This document shows, piece after piece, positions 22,261 to 35,300 of a DNA stretch of 64,000 bases. The stretch is taken from NCBI GenBank assembly GCA_024500155.1, contig CM044874.1:66388795-66452794 (forward strand). Reading direction: 5' to 3'. This DNA is from Chenopodium formosanum (Eukaryota; Streptophyta; Magnoliopsida; Caryophyllales; Amaranthaceae). The position numbers and the translations under genes are program-made. Within the stretch, counting starts at the first letter, position 1; every line of letters begins with the position of its first letter. The notes under the pieces are model-generated. The model was not told the DNA's origin and searched no databases. It saw only the letters and a program-made list of their open reading frames with translations.

Positions 22261-24213
22261 TAATTAAAGAGTATCTTATATTCTTATATAATATTGTTTT
22301 TATAATATAATATTCATTTAAAAGAGTACTCAAAATATTCAAATTTTTAAATGGACCTGGTTCACACTAATTTATTGTGGACCACTAACATTAGAGAAAC
22401 TATGGTTGTTTTATTAATAAAAAAAATGGGTCACTATGTTGAAATAAAAGTCGTTTTGGTAATATATAGGCCTAAGTGGTTAGTTTTTTTTTTTTTATGA
22501 AATATTTTATATACTGATCAATATAAATAATAAAGGCCACTATGTTAAAATTAGGGTGATAGCGTCGTATTTCAAGTTCACAATATTATTAAACGTTGTA
22601 GTAGTTTAATAAAGGTTACTATGTTAAAAATAAGGTTACTATGTTAAAAATAAGGGTCACTATGTTCAATATAATGTCAGTTGCATGTGTATAGACCTCG
22701 GAATTATTGTGGACCAGGTCCAAGCAAGTCTTTCTGCCCAATATAAATCCATTCATGATGTCTATTATAAAACGACCTGCTAAAAAAATTTATTTCAATC
22801 ATTATTAAATAAATAAAGTTGTAGATTAGTCAAGCCACGATATAACGACACTGTACTTTAGCCATACGATTAGCCAGGACACGAGATATCAACACATGGC
22901 ATTCCAACTTTTCATCAAGTGTCGTGCCACATAGACAACGACTAATCATTATTGTAATATGATATATTTGGATAGTTTTTTTAGATTAAAAAGTGGATAT
23001 ATCTAGATAAATATTTTAAGTTAAAAAATTGGATTAGAGTTTTATTTTGATCAAATTTCAATATTTCATATATGTAGGTATAAAAAATATTTTAACATTC
23101 AATAAATATCTTATAGATTTGTTAATTTTTCGCCAAGTGTTGCACCACATAGACGACCAATAAACATTAATATGAGACATTGACACGTATATATAGTGTT
23201 AAATCAACGAAAATAAATTATTTAATATCAAATTTTGGTTAACTTTTTTTTTTGGTGTTTAGAGAGCCACAAGGGCAGGGATGAGAATCAATTTTTTGAT
23301 AAACTTTCAATACATCATAGGTATAAAATAAAATATATAAGTAACTACTTTCAATAAACATCTTATAAATTTGTTATTTTTTCAGCGATTTATTATTATT
23401 AAATAATTTAGTGTATTATCATTTTCATAAAGTGCAAAACTTTCTCATATTATTATGGCAATTTGTTGGATTGAAAGAGTAGACATCAATATATAATATC
23501 ATCTTATTAATATTTATGATAATTATGCATTAATATGACATGTATGATATCAAATAAACAAAATTTTTCTATATATTTTAGAATACAAAAATTTATTTTT
23601 GACATTTTTTTAACTTAATATGTTATAAGTATTTATAAAATACCAGAATTCGTTTTAAAAGGGATTTTAAAGAAAAATTTATTTCATATATATATTTAAA
23701 TCAAATAAAAGTGAAAAAGTTTACAATGACTGTCATATCGTACATTATACGAATTATTTTTTTTGAAATACATTGCAGATATAATTAAATTGAATCAAGA
23801 GTCACCTATGTTTAAAGAATTGGGAAATCAGTTGTATCTTACATTAAGTATTTAAAATTCATATGAATTTCTCATCTAGCTACCAAATAAGCAGATGTAT
23901 TACACAATACCATTATTAAATATATTAAAATCACAATTCATCTATATAACATCAGTGATGGTAACATGTTTTTTATTATAAACTTATGATAATTTTTTCA
24001 AGTGTATATTTTTATAATATATAATGAGTTAGAAATTTAAAAATTGATGTTTTTGGGAGGAGAGAGGGTAATGTGAGTTTGGAGGATTTTTCAGGAAAAA
24101 AAAGGTTTGTGAAAAAATATGAGTTGGGAAATAAGATTGAAAAGAAAGTGATATTGTTTTAATATGAGGAAGGAAGCAGAGAGTAAGAGTAGGAACAGAA
24201 GACTAAAAAGAGT
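22261..24213. other. AT-rich repeat-derived DNA
   Basis: No gene is seen. A candidate inverted-repeat element lies at 22352-22722. From 22850 to 23170 there are two similar stretches (GTGTCGTGCCACATAGACAA and GTGTTGCACCACATAGACGA) followed by TTTGGATA-like or TATAAAAAAT-like DNA, suggesting old repeat copies. Related text occurs at 58350-58400. Confidence 0.35.
22352..22722. repeat. Candidate inverted-repeat element with internal tandem units
   Basis: The left end TGGACCTGGTTCACACTAAT matches, complemented, the right end TGGACCTGGTCCACAATAAT. The interior has three or more copies of GGTTACTATGTTAAAAATAA. No target duplication was found, so the class is open. Confidence 0.4.
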
Positions 24214-24519
24214 GTCAATGTAATACCCCAAATTTTTTAGTATTTGTAGTCAACAATTTTGCTAGGATAAACTTTTAAGTTTATAATTTATTTTCAAATA
24301 TATATTAATTATCTTTTAATTTTCAGATTTATTAAAAAAAATGATTTTTGATAATTTACAAAAACTGATTTTGAAAACTGAAAAAAATAAAAAAAAATTG
24401 GCATAAGTGGTTTCACGGATAAAGGCTAGTAATAAAATCAGTTTTAATTTTTAAATTTTGATCCTATCCCATGAAACTTCTAAATTGATACATATAATCA
24501 AGATGGATTTATAAATATA

Positions 24520-24862
24520 CTAGATGAAATCCGTGCGATGCACGGTTTGTTTGATATTTTTTAAATAATGTTTTTTTTTTTTTTGTATTTATGAACCTAA
24601 AATTTGTTATATATTTAGATAAAATTCCTAATATTAAAAGATAATATATAATATTTAACTAATTTAAACTTAAACATCTCATTCGCCAATTTTGCTTACA
24701 TGACATTTAAATTATTTAATTCTAAAAGAAATTAATAATCTCTTATTTAATTGGCTACCACTAAGATTTATAATCCTACATGGGGCGCTGAGAAAATTAG
24801 ATCCTACGTGGCTCTCTAAAAACTCGGGAAAAAAACTCCCCTTTATATATATATATATTAGA
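24520..24862 (-). mobile_element. Non-autonomous Helitron (343 bp)
   Basis: On the minus strand it starts TCTAATATATATATA (after A) and ends with a perfect stem CCGTGC-ATC-GCACGG, seven bases, then CTAG before T. It is inserted in the solo LTR. Confidence 0.6.
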
Positions 24863-25791
24863 TTCATCATCCTTCTCTACTGTCATTACGATCCCATAAA
24901 AAAAATCACCAAATATAATCCTTCTACATCTTCATCCTTTGCTAAGCTATGATATACTAAATAATCCTTTTCAATTTTCTAAGTTCTTTTCTTCTCAAAT
25001 GTAGTTCTTAGAAAAAAAAATATATATAGTTGAAACCGAAATACTGAGTTCAGTATTGCAACTCGTCACTTTTTACTTTCAATTTATTACTTTGTATTAT
25101 TAAAAATAAAAAAAAAAAAAAAAAAAAGAATTTTTACCTTTGACTTTTGTTTTACGGAAGCTATATGGTCATCTTCAATATTTATCACTCAATTTATTAT
25201 CAATTAGTGTACTTATGGGGTGATTAGATTTTGGGTGGTAATATGTCTTACGCCTAACTTCTCAATTAGTTGTATAATTAGTTAAAGTCCCGTGCAATGC
25301 ACGGATTTTATAAAATTATTTAACAAACTATAACATTAATTTAACAATTATATATAAACAAAGAATTACATTTATAAACGTAAAAAACAATAGTTATATT
25401 GACATTTTTTTTTTGACAATGATGCATGTAAATTTCTAAGGCTATTGATGTGTTAGACTTTATAAGTATGAAAAAAAATAGGGTCTATTGATTATTTAGA
25501 ACCCATGCTATATACCCTATCCTGTCCTTATTTTGTTGACGTAGTTTGACAAACATTGGTTTATACAAGTTTATTAGTTAACTTTAACTTTAGTTTTCTA
25601 TATGTAAAAATGATATTATTATGATATATAAGTAAGGTGAGGAAAATAATGAAACATCAAATACTCTTATAAAAAAAATATTAGCATGAGATTAATATAG
25701 AAGTAAGGCTTTCCCAAATCATAATATTAGCATGAGATTATAATAGAAATATTAGCATGAGAATATTGTAGGAATCATGGAGAAAATTACT

Positions 25792-27101
25792 TTTTTTTTT
25801 TTTTTTGAAATAAAATTGATTCATAAATAAGTCATACGAAATCTACAAAGAGATTTAGATCTAACAAATACATAATAATTGAATCAAATAAAAACATTCC
25901 ATAAGCAAAGCTACAATCGTTGTTGCAAATCGTACGTTTTTCATACCCTCTTTCATATCGTTGTGATTTACAGCCTTTTTCGGCGAGGGGGTCTATCGAT
26001 CTGTTGTAAGGATGTCAATGGGGCGGGGCGGGGCGGATGTTGGCCTTCCCATCCCCATCCCCACCTAATATTTTCATCCCCATCCCCATCCCCATCCCCG
26101 CGGCAGGTCCAATTTTCATCCCCATCCCCACCCCACCGGGTACAACTCCAAAACCATCCCCGCCCCACCCCCCACTTGGATATCCATCCCCACCTAATCC
26201 CCACCAAATACCCGCCTAATCCCAACCCAAGATCCACCTTATATCCGTATCTCAAATACACAATCTTACATAATTAATACGAATTATAAAATAAAACATT
26301 CTATACACATTTTTGTGTTATAATATAGGTGTCGTACAAAGTATTATAATTAATATTGTATTTTATATAATTATTTTATAGAATAAAAGTATGTAATTTT
26401 GCTTTAAAAGATATATAGTTGTGGGTATGAGGTGGGTATGAGGTGGGGATGGGGCGGGTACGAAGTGGGGCGGGTGGGGCGGGGCGGGGATGGGGCGGGT
26501 ACAACATAAAATCCACCCCCACCCCATCACCCATGGCGGGTATGGTTTTTATCCCCATCCCCGCCCCACCACCCGCCAAATCGAGACCCATCCCTGGGGC
26601 GGGTTTCCTACTTGACCCGCCCCATTGACATCCCTAATCTGTTGTAGCCGTGCGGAAAACTTTCGTCTGATTCGTTCAATTGTTGTCGAAATATTAATCT
26701 CTTTTTCAATCCCGCACAAAATTTTACCCATGAAACAACTCTATATCAATCCATGAAATAAAAAAGTGATTCCTCCATCAAAAGAGAGAAGAAAAACCCG
26801 GTCTTTCGAAGGAGCCAAATCCTCCTAAAGAGGAAGAAAAACCCTGTATTTCGAGGGAGAAATATTCCTTCTAGAAGAGGAAGAAAAACCCTGTATTTCG
26901 AGGGAGAAATATTCCTCCTAGAAGAGGAAGAATTATTATAAACCTAAAACAAGAGAAAAAGGCACAAAAGAAACAACGATTGGGGCTTTCCACCGGCAAA
27001 TCCGATGGAAGCCCCTTCAAAATTCAACAATGGAGGCTAGGGTTTTAGAGAGAGAAGAGAAGAAAGAGAGGCTAGGGTTTTTTTTAATATAAAATATTGT
27101 T
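25792..27101 (-). mobile_element. Unclassified short non-LTR retroposon (copy 1) with nested hAT MITE
   Basis: The insertion has a minus-strand poly(A) tail at its low end and an 18-bp target duplication ATCATGGAGAAAATTACT (25774-25791 and 27102-27119). The uninterrupted sister duplication at about 27410 shows the empty site. Without the MITE (26007-26636) it is about 670 bp with no coding capacity. It starts, on the minus strand, with CCCTAGCC-rich leader DNA and contains a tandem duplication of about 50 bp at 26835-26930. Related copies are at 9768-9925 and about 60015-60475. It could be a SINE, a deletion derivative of a LINE or a retroposed transcript. Confidence 0.65.
26007..26636. mobile_element. 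hAT-type MITE with GC-rich subterminal repeats
   Basis: It is 630 bp, flanked by the 8-bp duplication ATCTGTTG (25999-26006 and 26637-26644). The inverted termini are TAAGGATGTCAATGGGGCGG and, complemented, TAGGGATGTCAATGGGGCGG. The ends carry long runs of CCCCATCC/CCGCCCC repeats that would fold onto each other. The 8-bp duplication points to hAT. Confidence 0.75.
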
Positions 27102-28739
27102 ATCATGGAGAAAATTACTAAAATTACTTAATATAAAAAAATATGAACATATAAGAATATTTCATTAGGTGAATATTATAAGCTATAAATAATTTTCATG
27201 AAGAATTGACAAAATTTTTTTAAAAAAAAAACACACACACACACACACACATAAAACACAAAAAAAAAAAAAAAGGAAAGAAAAAATGGAGGGAAAATTT
27301 TTAACCAATGAATGACATGTGTCATCACTGATTTCGCTTTTAGTATTAAGTTATTGATTATTGATGAGATTATTATAGAAATATTAGCATGAGAATATTG
27401 TAGGAATCATGGAGAAAATTACTAAAATTACTTAATATAAAAAATATATATATATACATATAAGAATATTTCATTAGGTGAATATTATAGGCTATAAATA
27501 ATTTTCATGAAGAATTGGCAAAATAAAAAAAATAAAAACACAAAAAAAAAAAAAAGGAAAGAAAAAATGGAGGGAAAATTTTTAACCAGTGAATGACATG
27601 TGTCATCACTGATTTTGCTTTTAGTATTAATTTATTGATGATTATCTAACTTAGGCCATTTATTTGTTTATTTGTAAACGAAGATCGTATAGGTGATTAC
27701 TCGGGGAACCACTAACCTTTATTCACGCGTTCTAGTGGTAATTTTCAGTGTCCATCATCTTTAGAATCCCGTTATGAAATTGTTTTGAAATATTGTGTGC
27801 CAACTACGTGCTTATGTAATTATATGCGATGAGTGTGCTATCGTATGATATTATGAAATCATGCATATTATATACTAGTTTTCTATTTTGTGTACTAGTA
27901 TATGTATTTTCAAAAAAAATTTGATTATTTGATATCGTATGAGTTTTTTGTTTAAATAAATAAAATCTTGAGAATTGGATGACTAATTATATGTGATTGA
28001 TGGTCTCTATGGTCTATTAATACTGAAATTGAATTGTTGTTACTTGGGCTTAAATTGATTTGTGCAATACTTGTGTACAGTGTAATCGGATGATTTAATC
28101 TAATAAATTGTACAGTGAAATTTAATCTAAGAAAGGAAATGAAACCTGAAAGGGTGAAGTACATGTTGCCCACTAGTAGTTATGGTTGCTACTAATACTA
28201 GGTACATTCTGTTTTATTTCATGGCCATTTGGGGTTACGCGTGACCCTCTGTAAAGTAGGTTGTGACAGGGACTAGTCCCGGCTTATTGGCATTTTCTTT
28301 CCCCTTCTTAAACTAAAGTAATAAAGTGTTATGTGTCAAGTTGATTTTGGTTGAGTATTATATTGTCTATGAGACTATATTATATACAAAGTATAAAATG
28401 TTTTCGAACTAAAATTATTTATTTTACGGAATGGAGTTGGAATTACTCAGTTTATCTGATTTTGGGAGTTTTCTCTCTTTTCTTGTCTCTGATTTATTTT
28501 GCAGGTTGGTAAGAGGGTACTCGGTTACATGTGAGGAGACGTTAGAATAATCACGTAGCTAAGACAATCTAGTTTATTTTCGAATTTAATTACTTCCTTT
28601 TAACTATTGTTTTCAAAATAATTTGCAAATTTGATGTAACGACAATTTATTTTGCCGCCAATCAGCCCACTTAGTTTATTTAAATATAATTTCATTTGCT
28701 TTGCATTTATTTTCTACAAAAAATAAGTGTAGCAGTAAC

Positions 28740-30643
28740 TGTAGACACCCATTTGTGTCACCCCAAAACCAAACCTGGTGATGAGTGTCTTTCACGTCGA
28801 ATCATGATCGAATGAAACGAAGTGTGGAAAGGTTTAGTGTTGCGGAAAGTTTTATTTATTTTCTCTTCTCCCTGTTTTTGAAAACTTTATTTTAAGAAAA
28901 CAGCCAATCCAGTTTGGTTGGTCCATGATATGGGTCCAATAGTGGTGTAGTTGGATAGGGCTTACAAAGACCTTTGCAACGATATATTATAAGCCCAATT
29001 CCGATGAATATTGAGGAAGTTATGGCCAATTTACTAAACTGGGCCCCGTTTGAGCTTTAAGTACGGCCTAATGATCTAGGGGAGGGCCTAATATAATTTA
29101 TCATTCCTAATGTAATTAGGAATGGTTTTAGTCTTCTAGAACGTTCTAGAAGGTCTTTATCATTCCTGATTCAGTTAGGATTCTTTAGAGTTTTAATCAA
29201 GATCAAATAGCATTTTCGATTGGAATTATATTATTTTATCTTCCAGTACGGGAAATTTATCATATTTTCGAAAACGCGTGGAAAGTCAGTTTGGCGTCCA
29301 ACCCCAGGCCTTGGCGCCAGGCGCCTGGGCCTGGCGCCAATTAGCCAGGGCTGGCGCCAAGGTTGTTTTTCGGTCTTCAGACTCTGTTTTGTTAAATTAT
29401 CTTTTTTGGATGATTTTCTCTATAAATATCGTATCCAAAACTCCGTTTTTCCAAAAAAAAGAATGGTCAATTCTCTTCTTCATTCATCAATTCATCTTTA
29501 TTCATTCATTCATTCATCAATTTTCATTCATTCATTAGAATAAATATTCTTTCTTGCTTTTTAATACAAAATTCCGCATTCACAAGATCTTGAAACACCT
29601 AGCCATATTCGAAGTTGCCTTCGCCCTAGACGTGAAAGGTTTTAATTTCTGAGGGTTTAGTCCCAAATCTCTATTTCAATTATTTAATTTAGTTGTTTGA
29701 TTATTATTTTCCTTGAAGTTACTAACGTGTGTATTTTGTTATTAGAAAGAGGTACGAGGCATCCAAGTAAGTACTTTAATGGTTTAATTGATATTATGAT
29801 GTAGAAATCATGCTTAGATTGTTATTATGATTCCTAGTATCATGTTTAGGGTAACTTCAATATTAAGTATGATTAAAAGTACGATGCTTCCTATGTTCTT
29901 CCTAATATTAATTCATGTTAGTATCATGTTAGGGCTAAAGATTTGATTTTTATTGTTTAGTGACATGCTAGGGTTTGTTATTAATCTTGTTAGTATCATG
30001 CCTAGGATCTTGCTATGCTTTAACCTGATTATAATTATAATTTATGATTATCATTATTTTTATGGTGATTGTGATTATTATTATTAATTATGATTAATAT
30101 TATTATTAATGATGTTGATTATTTATTCTTTATTGCTTGATCACACCTTTTATTGCATGCTTAAAGGGAATTTGTACTTGCAACCACGATTAATAAGATA
30201 ATTAATAATCTTGTTAGGGTTAATTGTGATTATAATTCAAGTGATCGCCAATAATAGTTTATTTGTGCATTAAAATTCAACCAACATAGATTAAACAGGT
30301 TTAGGGTTAATCCTATTGATTGTATGTTAATCAGAAAGCGCACGTGAATACGAGCAGAATAAAGTAGAGGCCTATTATAAGGGCAGGTTCAATCTCTTTT
30401 AGGTTGGATTTGTACCATCATCCCCGAACCCTTATTTGGTTCATGACCTTATGGAGTTGACGATCTCTTAAATCGTTAAGGGGTGTAACCTTCACCTCGT
30501 GAACGGTTTACAGGTTCCTTAAAAACTTGTTGGCGACTCTTTTGCTCTATCTTCTTCCCTTTTGGACGCCACCGTACTTTAGTGTATGATCACAGTGGGG
30601 TTCAAGCTAGTGGGATTTTAAAGGCTTGAAACTATTCCCTACA
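28740..30643 (+). repeat. 5' LTR of the Tat-type element
   Basis: It runs TGTAGACACCC ... CCCTACA, 1,904 bp. A cluster of GGCGCC palindromes at 29292-29362 lies just upstream of TATAAATA (29421-29428). Compared with the 3' LTR it lacks about 45 bp within that cluster. Confidence 0.95.
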
Positions 30644-30648
30644 GTTTT

Positions 30649-30666
30649 TGGCGACTCCGCTGGGGA
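30649..30666 (+). other. Primer-binding site of the Tat-type element
   Basis: TGGCGACTCCGCTGGGGA lies five bases after the LTR. Elements of the Ogre/Tat group commonly use a tRNA-Arg primer, and this sequence is of that type. Confidence 0.75.
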
Positions 30667-32359
30667 GGATTTCTATTTTAATTCCTGAATTTGTTTCGGC
30701 AATGATTTAGAATGAGTGGATGAGACTCGAAAAGTTCTGAGTATTTCATGTGCGTAATTTTGATTAACATTGTGTCATATGCATAAAAAGGTTCTCATTG
30801 GAAAGACCATCCGTAATGAGTAAAAAACATAGGATTTTACACGTAGGAAATTTGAGAAATGTCTTTCACAACTAGGACTAAAATAACACCGCGCGAAACT
30901 GGATGATTTTATTGAGCACAGAAAGCTGCTGAGGCATGTGGGAAGTAGCGTCAGGGGGCAGAGCTTGGCGCCAAACTTTTAGCCGTAGCGCCAGACGCCA
31001 GTATTGGTGCCAGGCGCTACAGTTAAAAGTTGGCGCCAGTCTCTGTTTGCTGGCGCCAATTTCCCCCAATACCGAGCCAGAAATATGCGTTCTAATTTCG
31101 ACCGGTTTTTCGTATTGTTTGCTTGATCCTGCTTCCTGATTGAATTTTTTCTCACTTTTTTGAAACCCATATGTGTTCTACATATGGATATAACCCTATG
31201 GGAATTCATGCTCTATCTACCCGATTGAACGCTCCTGGCAACAAAGGGTACATCTGAGAGGTTGAATTCACCAAACCATGGAAGTGAGTTTTTTCCAAAA
31301 ACTCGCGGTGTCCTATCCACACGCGTTAACCCTTCATGGTTAGGCTTCTACGCGGTGCATCTGGACAATTAACCATGGACCCTTTTTGACTAAACCATAT
31401 CCCGAACTTTAGAGAACTAGAGCCATGGTTAGGTTGCGAACTCATTGCATCATATTGTGCCTACTTGACTAATTGTGCATTATTTGTTGTGCATATATAT
31501 CCTATGCTCCTCTTAACCGTTTGTTGATTTGTGTTGAGATTATAATTAATGACTTAAAGAACTTTTCCTAATTAATTAAGTAATTAATTAATTTGAGTCA
31601 ATGAAGTTTTTTTCTTCTTTTAATCGGAATTGACCTAGTACGACTTTAGGCATACCCCAGTTGACTAATAATACCGAAAACAGTCCCAGACCAAAGCCCC
31701 AATATTGGTGCCAAAGTTTGAGCTGTAGCGCCACTGTATGGTGTGTAGCGCCAGACATTTACTAAAAAGTCTGGTGCCAATCACCATATTGTGACGCCAG
31801 TTATGTCGCTTGGCCGACAGTAAGGATTATTTGTCGAGTCATCACCTACTGTCTAATTAGTCAGTCTTCTGTTTAAATTCGGTTAATTTTGCCGACAATA
31901 ATGCTTAATTAAATTAATATTCGAGTTTAGGCACTAAGTCCCATGGTCTTACACAAGAGTCCAAACATGTCACTTACACTCAATACACACACCAATACAC
32001 ATGTTTTGACCATGATTAAGAGAGTCTTGTGTGCGCGCGTTTTTTTTTCGTCATTTTTTTAGAGGGGTAAGTCGGATATTAATCCTCCAATAAATAGTAA
32101 CACTTAGTTCCCTAAACACATGTACATTATTGCTCCCTAAAAATATGCATACTCTTTTTTAAAAATATGCATACTTTTTTTTAAAAAAAAATAAAAACCA
32201 TAAAGTCAAATTGATTCGAGTCAAGTAATTAAAACGCAAATTGGCTTAATTTACAGCGCGTGGTCAAGAAAGGAAGGACGATTAATCAAAGATAACCTCT
32301 TCGTACAAGTCCAGCTTTTCGACAAACCTATAGCCCGCAAGAGGAAAGCAAGAGTCATA
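30667..32359 (+). other. Leader of the Tat-type element
   Basis: This is 1.7 kb without a credible coding frame. It carries two GGCGCC-palindrome islands (about 30960-31062 and 31704-31802). The first includes an exact TTGGCGCCAA at 30965-30974. The leader probably holds packaging signals, but none can be recognised. Confidence 0.6.
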
Positions 32360-35300
32360 ATGGCAACTCAAGAAGAAGTTAACGATCTCAAGAACCAACT
32401 GGCTACTGTAACTGAGACACTGAAGCTTCTCGCACTTAAGATCGAGGATCTCGTGAAGCAACAACAAATGGACCTCATGCAAGAAAGCCTAAGCAAGTTG
32501 TCCAGCGACTACAAGTTTCAAGAACTCACATCCCAAGGGGTCTCGGTGGATAAAGATCTTCTTCCGCAGAAGTTCAGTGCCAACGACATCCCAAAATTTA
32601 GGGCAATCGACAATCCCTACTTCCACCTAAGAGCATTTGAAACAATAATGAGTATCAAGGGTATCGATAAGAAAGTCTTCCCTTCTCTGTTCTCGCTATC
32701 TCTCGAGACCGTTTGCCAACAATGGTTCTTTTCTCTTGAAAAAGAAAAGACCTCTACCTGGGAATCCATAGCAAACGCTTTCGTTGATAGGTACAAGTGC
32801 AACATTCAAGTCGAAACTGACCATAGAGAACTTGAAATCCTCAAACAGAAGGAGAATGAAGGCTTCACATCTTTCTTTAACAAGTGGAGAGAAACCTCAG
32901 CTAAAATGATTGAGGTACCAAGTGAGAAAGAGTTCGTGAGACTGTTCATTAAAAACCTCCAAGAAAAATATTCAAAACATCTTAAATATCAAAATAACCT
33001 TCATACTTTTAAGGCTGTTTATGATATTGGGATTAATATTGAAGATGACTTGGCTAAATTTAAAGTTGCCAACAATAGCTCCAACAGTGGCTGGAAAGGA
33101 AAGAAGAGCGACAATCCTTCTTCTTCCAAAACCACCCACTCAAATAATGTTAGCACCTTTAATCTAGGAGAAGTCCTCGCCATGAACAACCAAGGACAAA
33201 AGAAACCATTTAGGAGAAACTTCACTCCTATTGGCATGAGTTATGACACCGCATTTGATCGATTAAATGCAAAAGGTCTTATAACTCCCATTGGACCATT
33301 TGGAGATCCACCAGTCGAGAAGAGGTCGCCTAACTGGAACCCCAACGCACATTGCAAATATCACCAAGGTAGGGGTCATTCTACTGAAAGCTGTTGGAAG
33401 CTTAAGGAAGCTATCCAAGACCTAATTGACAGTAACAAGCTGCCGTTGCCCCCTGCCAGTAAGAAGCCGAGTATTGACAATGCACCTCTAGCTCACACTT
33501 TGGCTATCTCCGATGAAGAAAGCGAAGTTGACCCCTCATCTCTCATTAAGCCTGTCAAAGCAACCAATGTCGAAGAAGGAGAAGAAGAAATCTTTTTCGA
33601 TGTCAAAGATAACCTTTCAGAACCAGCAAACGAGGTAGACATACGGTTGCTCACACTGTTTATAAGGGAGACATCGCAACTGTTACGTGAAACTCTCAAA
33701 ATTATGAACGAACTTCACAAGAAATATGATGAACTTCCATGTCCAAAGGAAGAACCTAAAAGAGAGTTCACACCAGTAAAAACGACTTATGAGGCAAAGT
33801 ATTTTCCCTTACAAGTCACCGAAAGACCCAAGAAGAGCAATAAAGTTTATACTCTAATTGGGATCCCGTATGCACAAATGTTTGAAATGCTCTCCGAGAG
33901 TGGCAAGGTCAAACCTCTCGAACCGAGACCATTTGAATCATTAAAAAGGACAGATAGATATTACTGTCAATACCATCAGTCAGGAGGGCACACCCTAGAA
34001 AACTGCTTCAAATTCAAGGATTTGGTGCAGAAAATGATTGATAAAAAGGAATTAGTACAGGTTCAACAAGAAGAGGACATAACTGTTAATGGAGTATGGG
34101 ACAGTGATGAAGAGGATATCTACCTAAAAGACATAGTAGGACCTTCACCTTCTGCATCATACACCACGGACGACATTTGGGCTGAAGAAGATTCATCAAT
34201 AGACGTCCTCACAAGATCCGGGAGAATGCAACCTCCCATTTCAACACAACCTATGCCTACTGTACAACAAGTTCCCATACCTGTCATCGAAGACAATGAC
34301 ATCGTTAAACAATTCAAGATGACAAAAGTTGATATGAATGTATGGAAGCTTCTAGCAACATCTCGAGAACATAGGTTAGATGTGATGAATGCCTTAGATA
34401 AAATCGGCATAGATTCTGACACCACTCCTAAAGGACTAGCTAACTTCCTCACGAGTGACCTCCCTAGTCCAATTAATCTAATCAGCTTCTCTAACAAAGA
34501 TTTACCCCCAGAAGGTGACAAGCACTACAAAGCGTTAAACCTCACGGTAGCCTGCAAAAGGATGAATGTTCCCATGACTCTTGTAGACAATGGATCGGCT
34601 ATTAATGTCTGTCCACTTAGGACTGCGAGGATGCTCGGCATAAAAGATGAGGATTTAACTCCGTCCACACAAGGAATGAGAGCTTACGATAATACTCGTC
34701 GTCAAGCTCTTGGCAAAATAACCCTAAATGTGACGGCAGGAGCAATAGAACACGCTACTACTTTTCAAGTGGTAGACATTAAAGCCTCATTCAATCTGTT
34801 GTTAGGACGCCCTTGGCTCCATGATCTAAAGGTCGTCCCTTCATCTCTCCACCAACAAGTGAAAGCCATAGTTGGAGGAATCCCTATCACTATTGACGCT
34901 TCGCCGATGAGGATCAAATCAATAGAAAATCCAATCATCAACGTGGAGCACGACGAAGATGATGAAGACCTATGGGGCTTTAACGAAGAAGTCTCCTTAA
35001 TCCAAGAGGATGAAAGGACATCTCTTTGCCACGACCCCCATTCCAACATGATTATCAACACCATGCTAAAGAAACAAGGACACTTCCCTGGGATGACCTT
35101 AGGAAAGAAGAAGGGGATAGCAAAATCGATAGAGTCACCTGGCCTCCCTAAACTAGATACTTTCGGACTTGGTTTCGAACCGACTCGGAAAGATCTCAAG
35201 CAAGCCCAGGACAAGCTGAAAGCACGTAGGGACGCTCGCATTCAAAAGAAAGCAATTCTAATGGATCAGTATCCTTTTACACTTAATGGTCAATTTATAA

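Larger units (their letters stand above)
25278..27641 (-). mobile_element. Non-autonomous Helitron with duplicated 5' end and nested retroposon
   Basis: On the minus strand it starts TCATCAATAAATTAATAC (27641, after A) and ends with a perfect stem CCGTGC-ATT-GCACGG, eight bases, then CTAA before T. About 280 bp at its 5' end is tandemly duplicated (27365-27641 versus the copy starting near 25736 and ending at 27364). One copy is interrupted by a retroposon at 25792-27101. Confidence 0.55.

Noticed and set aside
25879..26731. Pro-rich and Gly/Trp-rich reading frames
   Set aside because: They are translations of CCCCATCC/GGGGCGGG repeats inside the hAT MITE.
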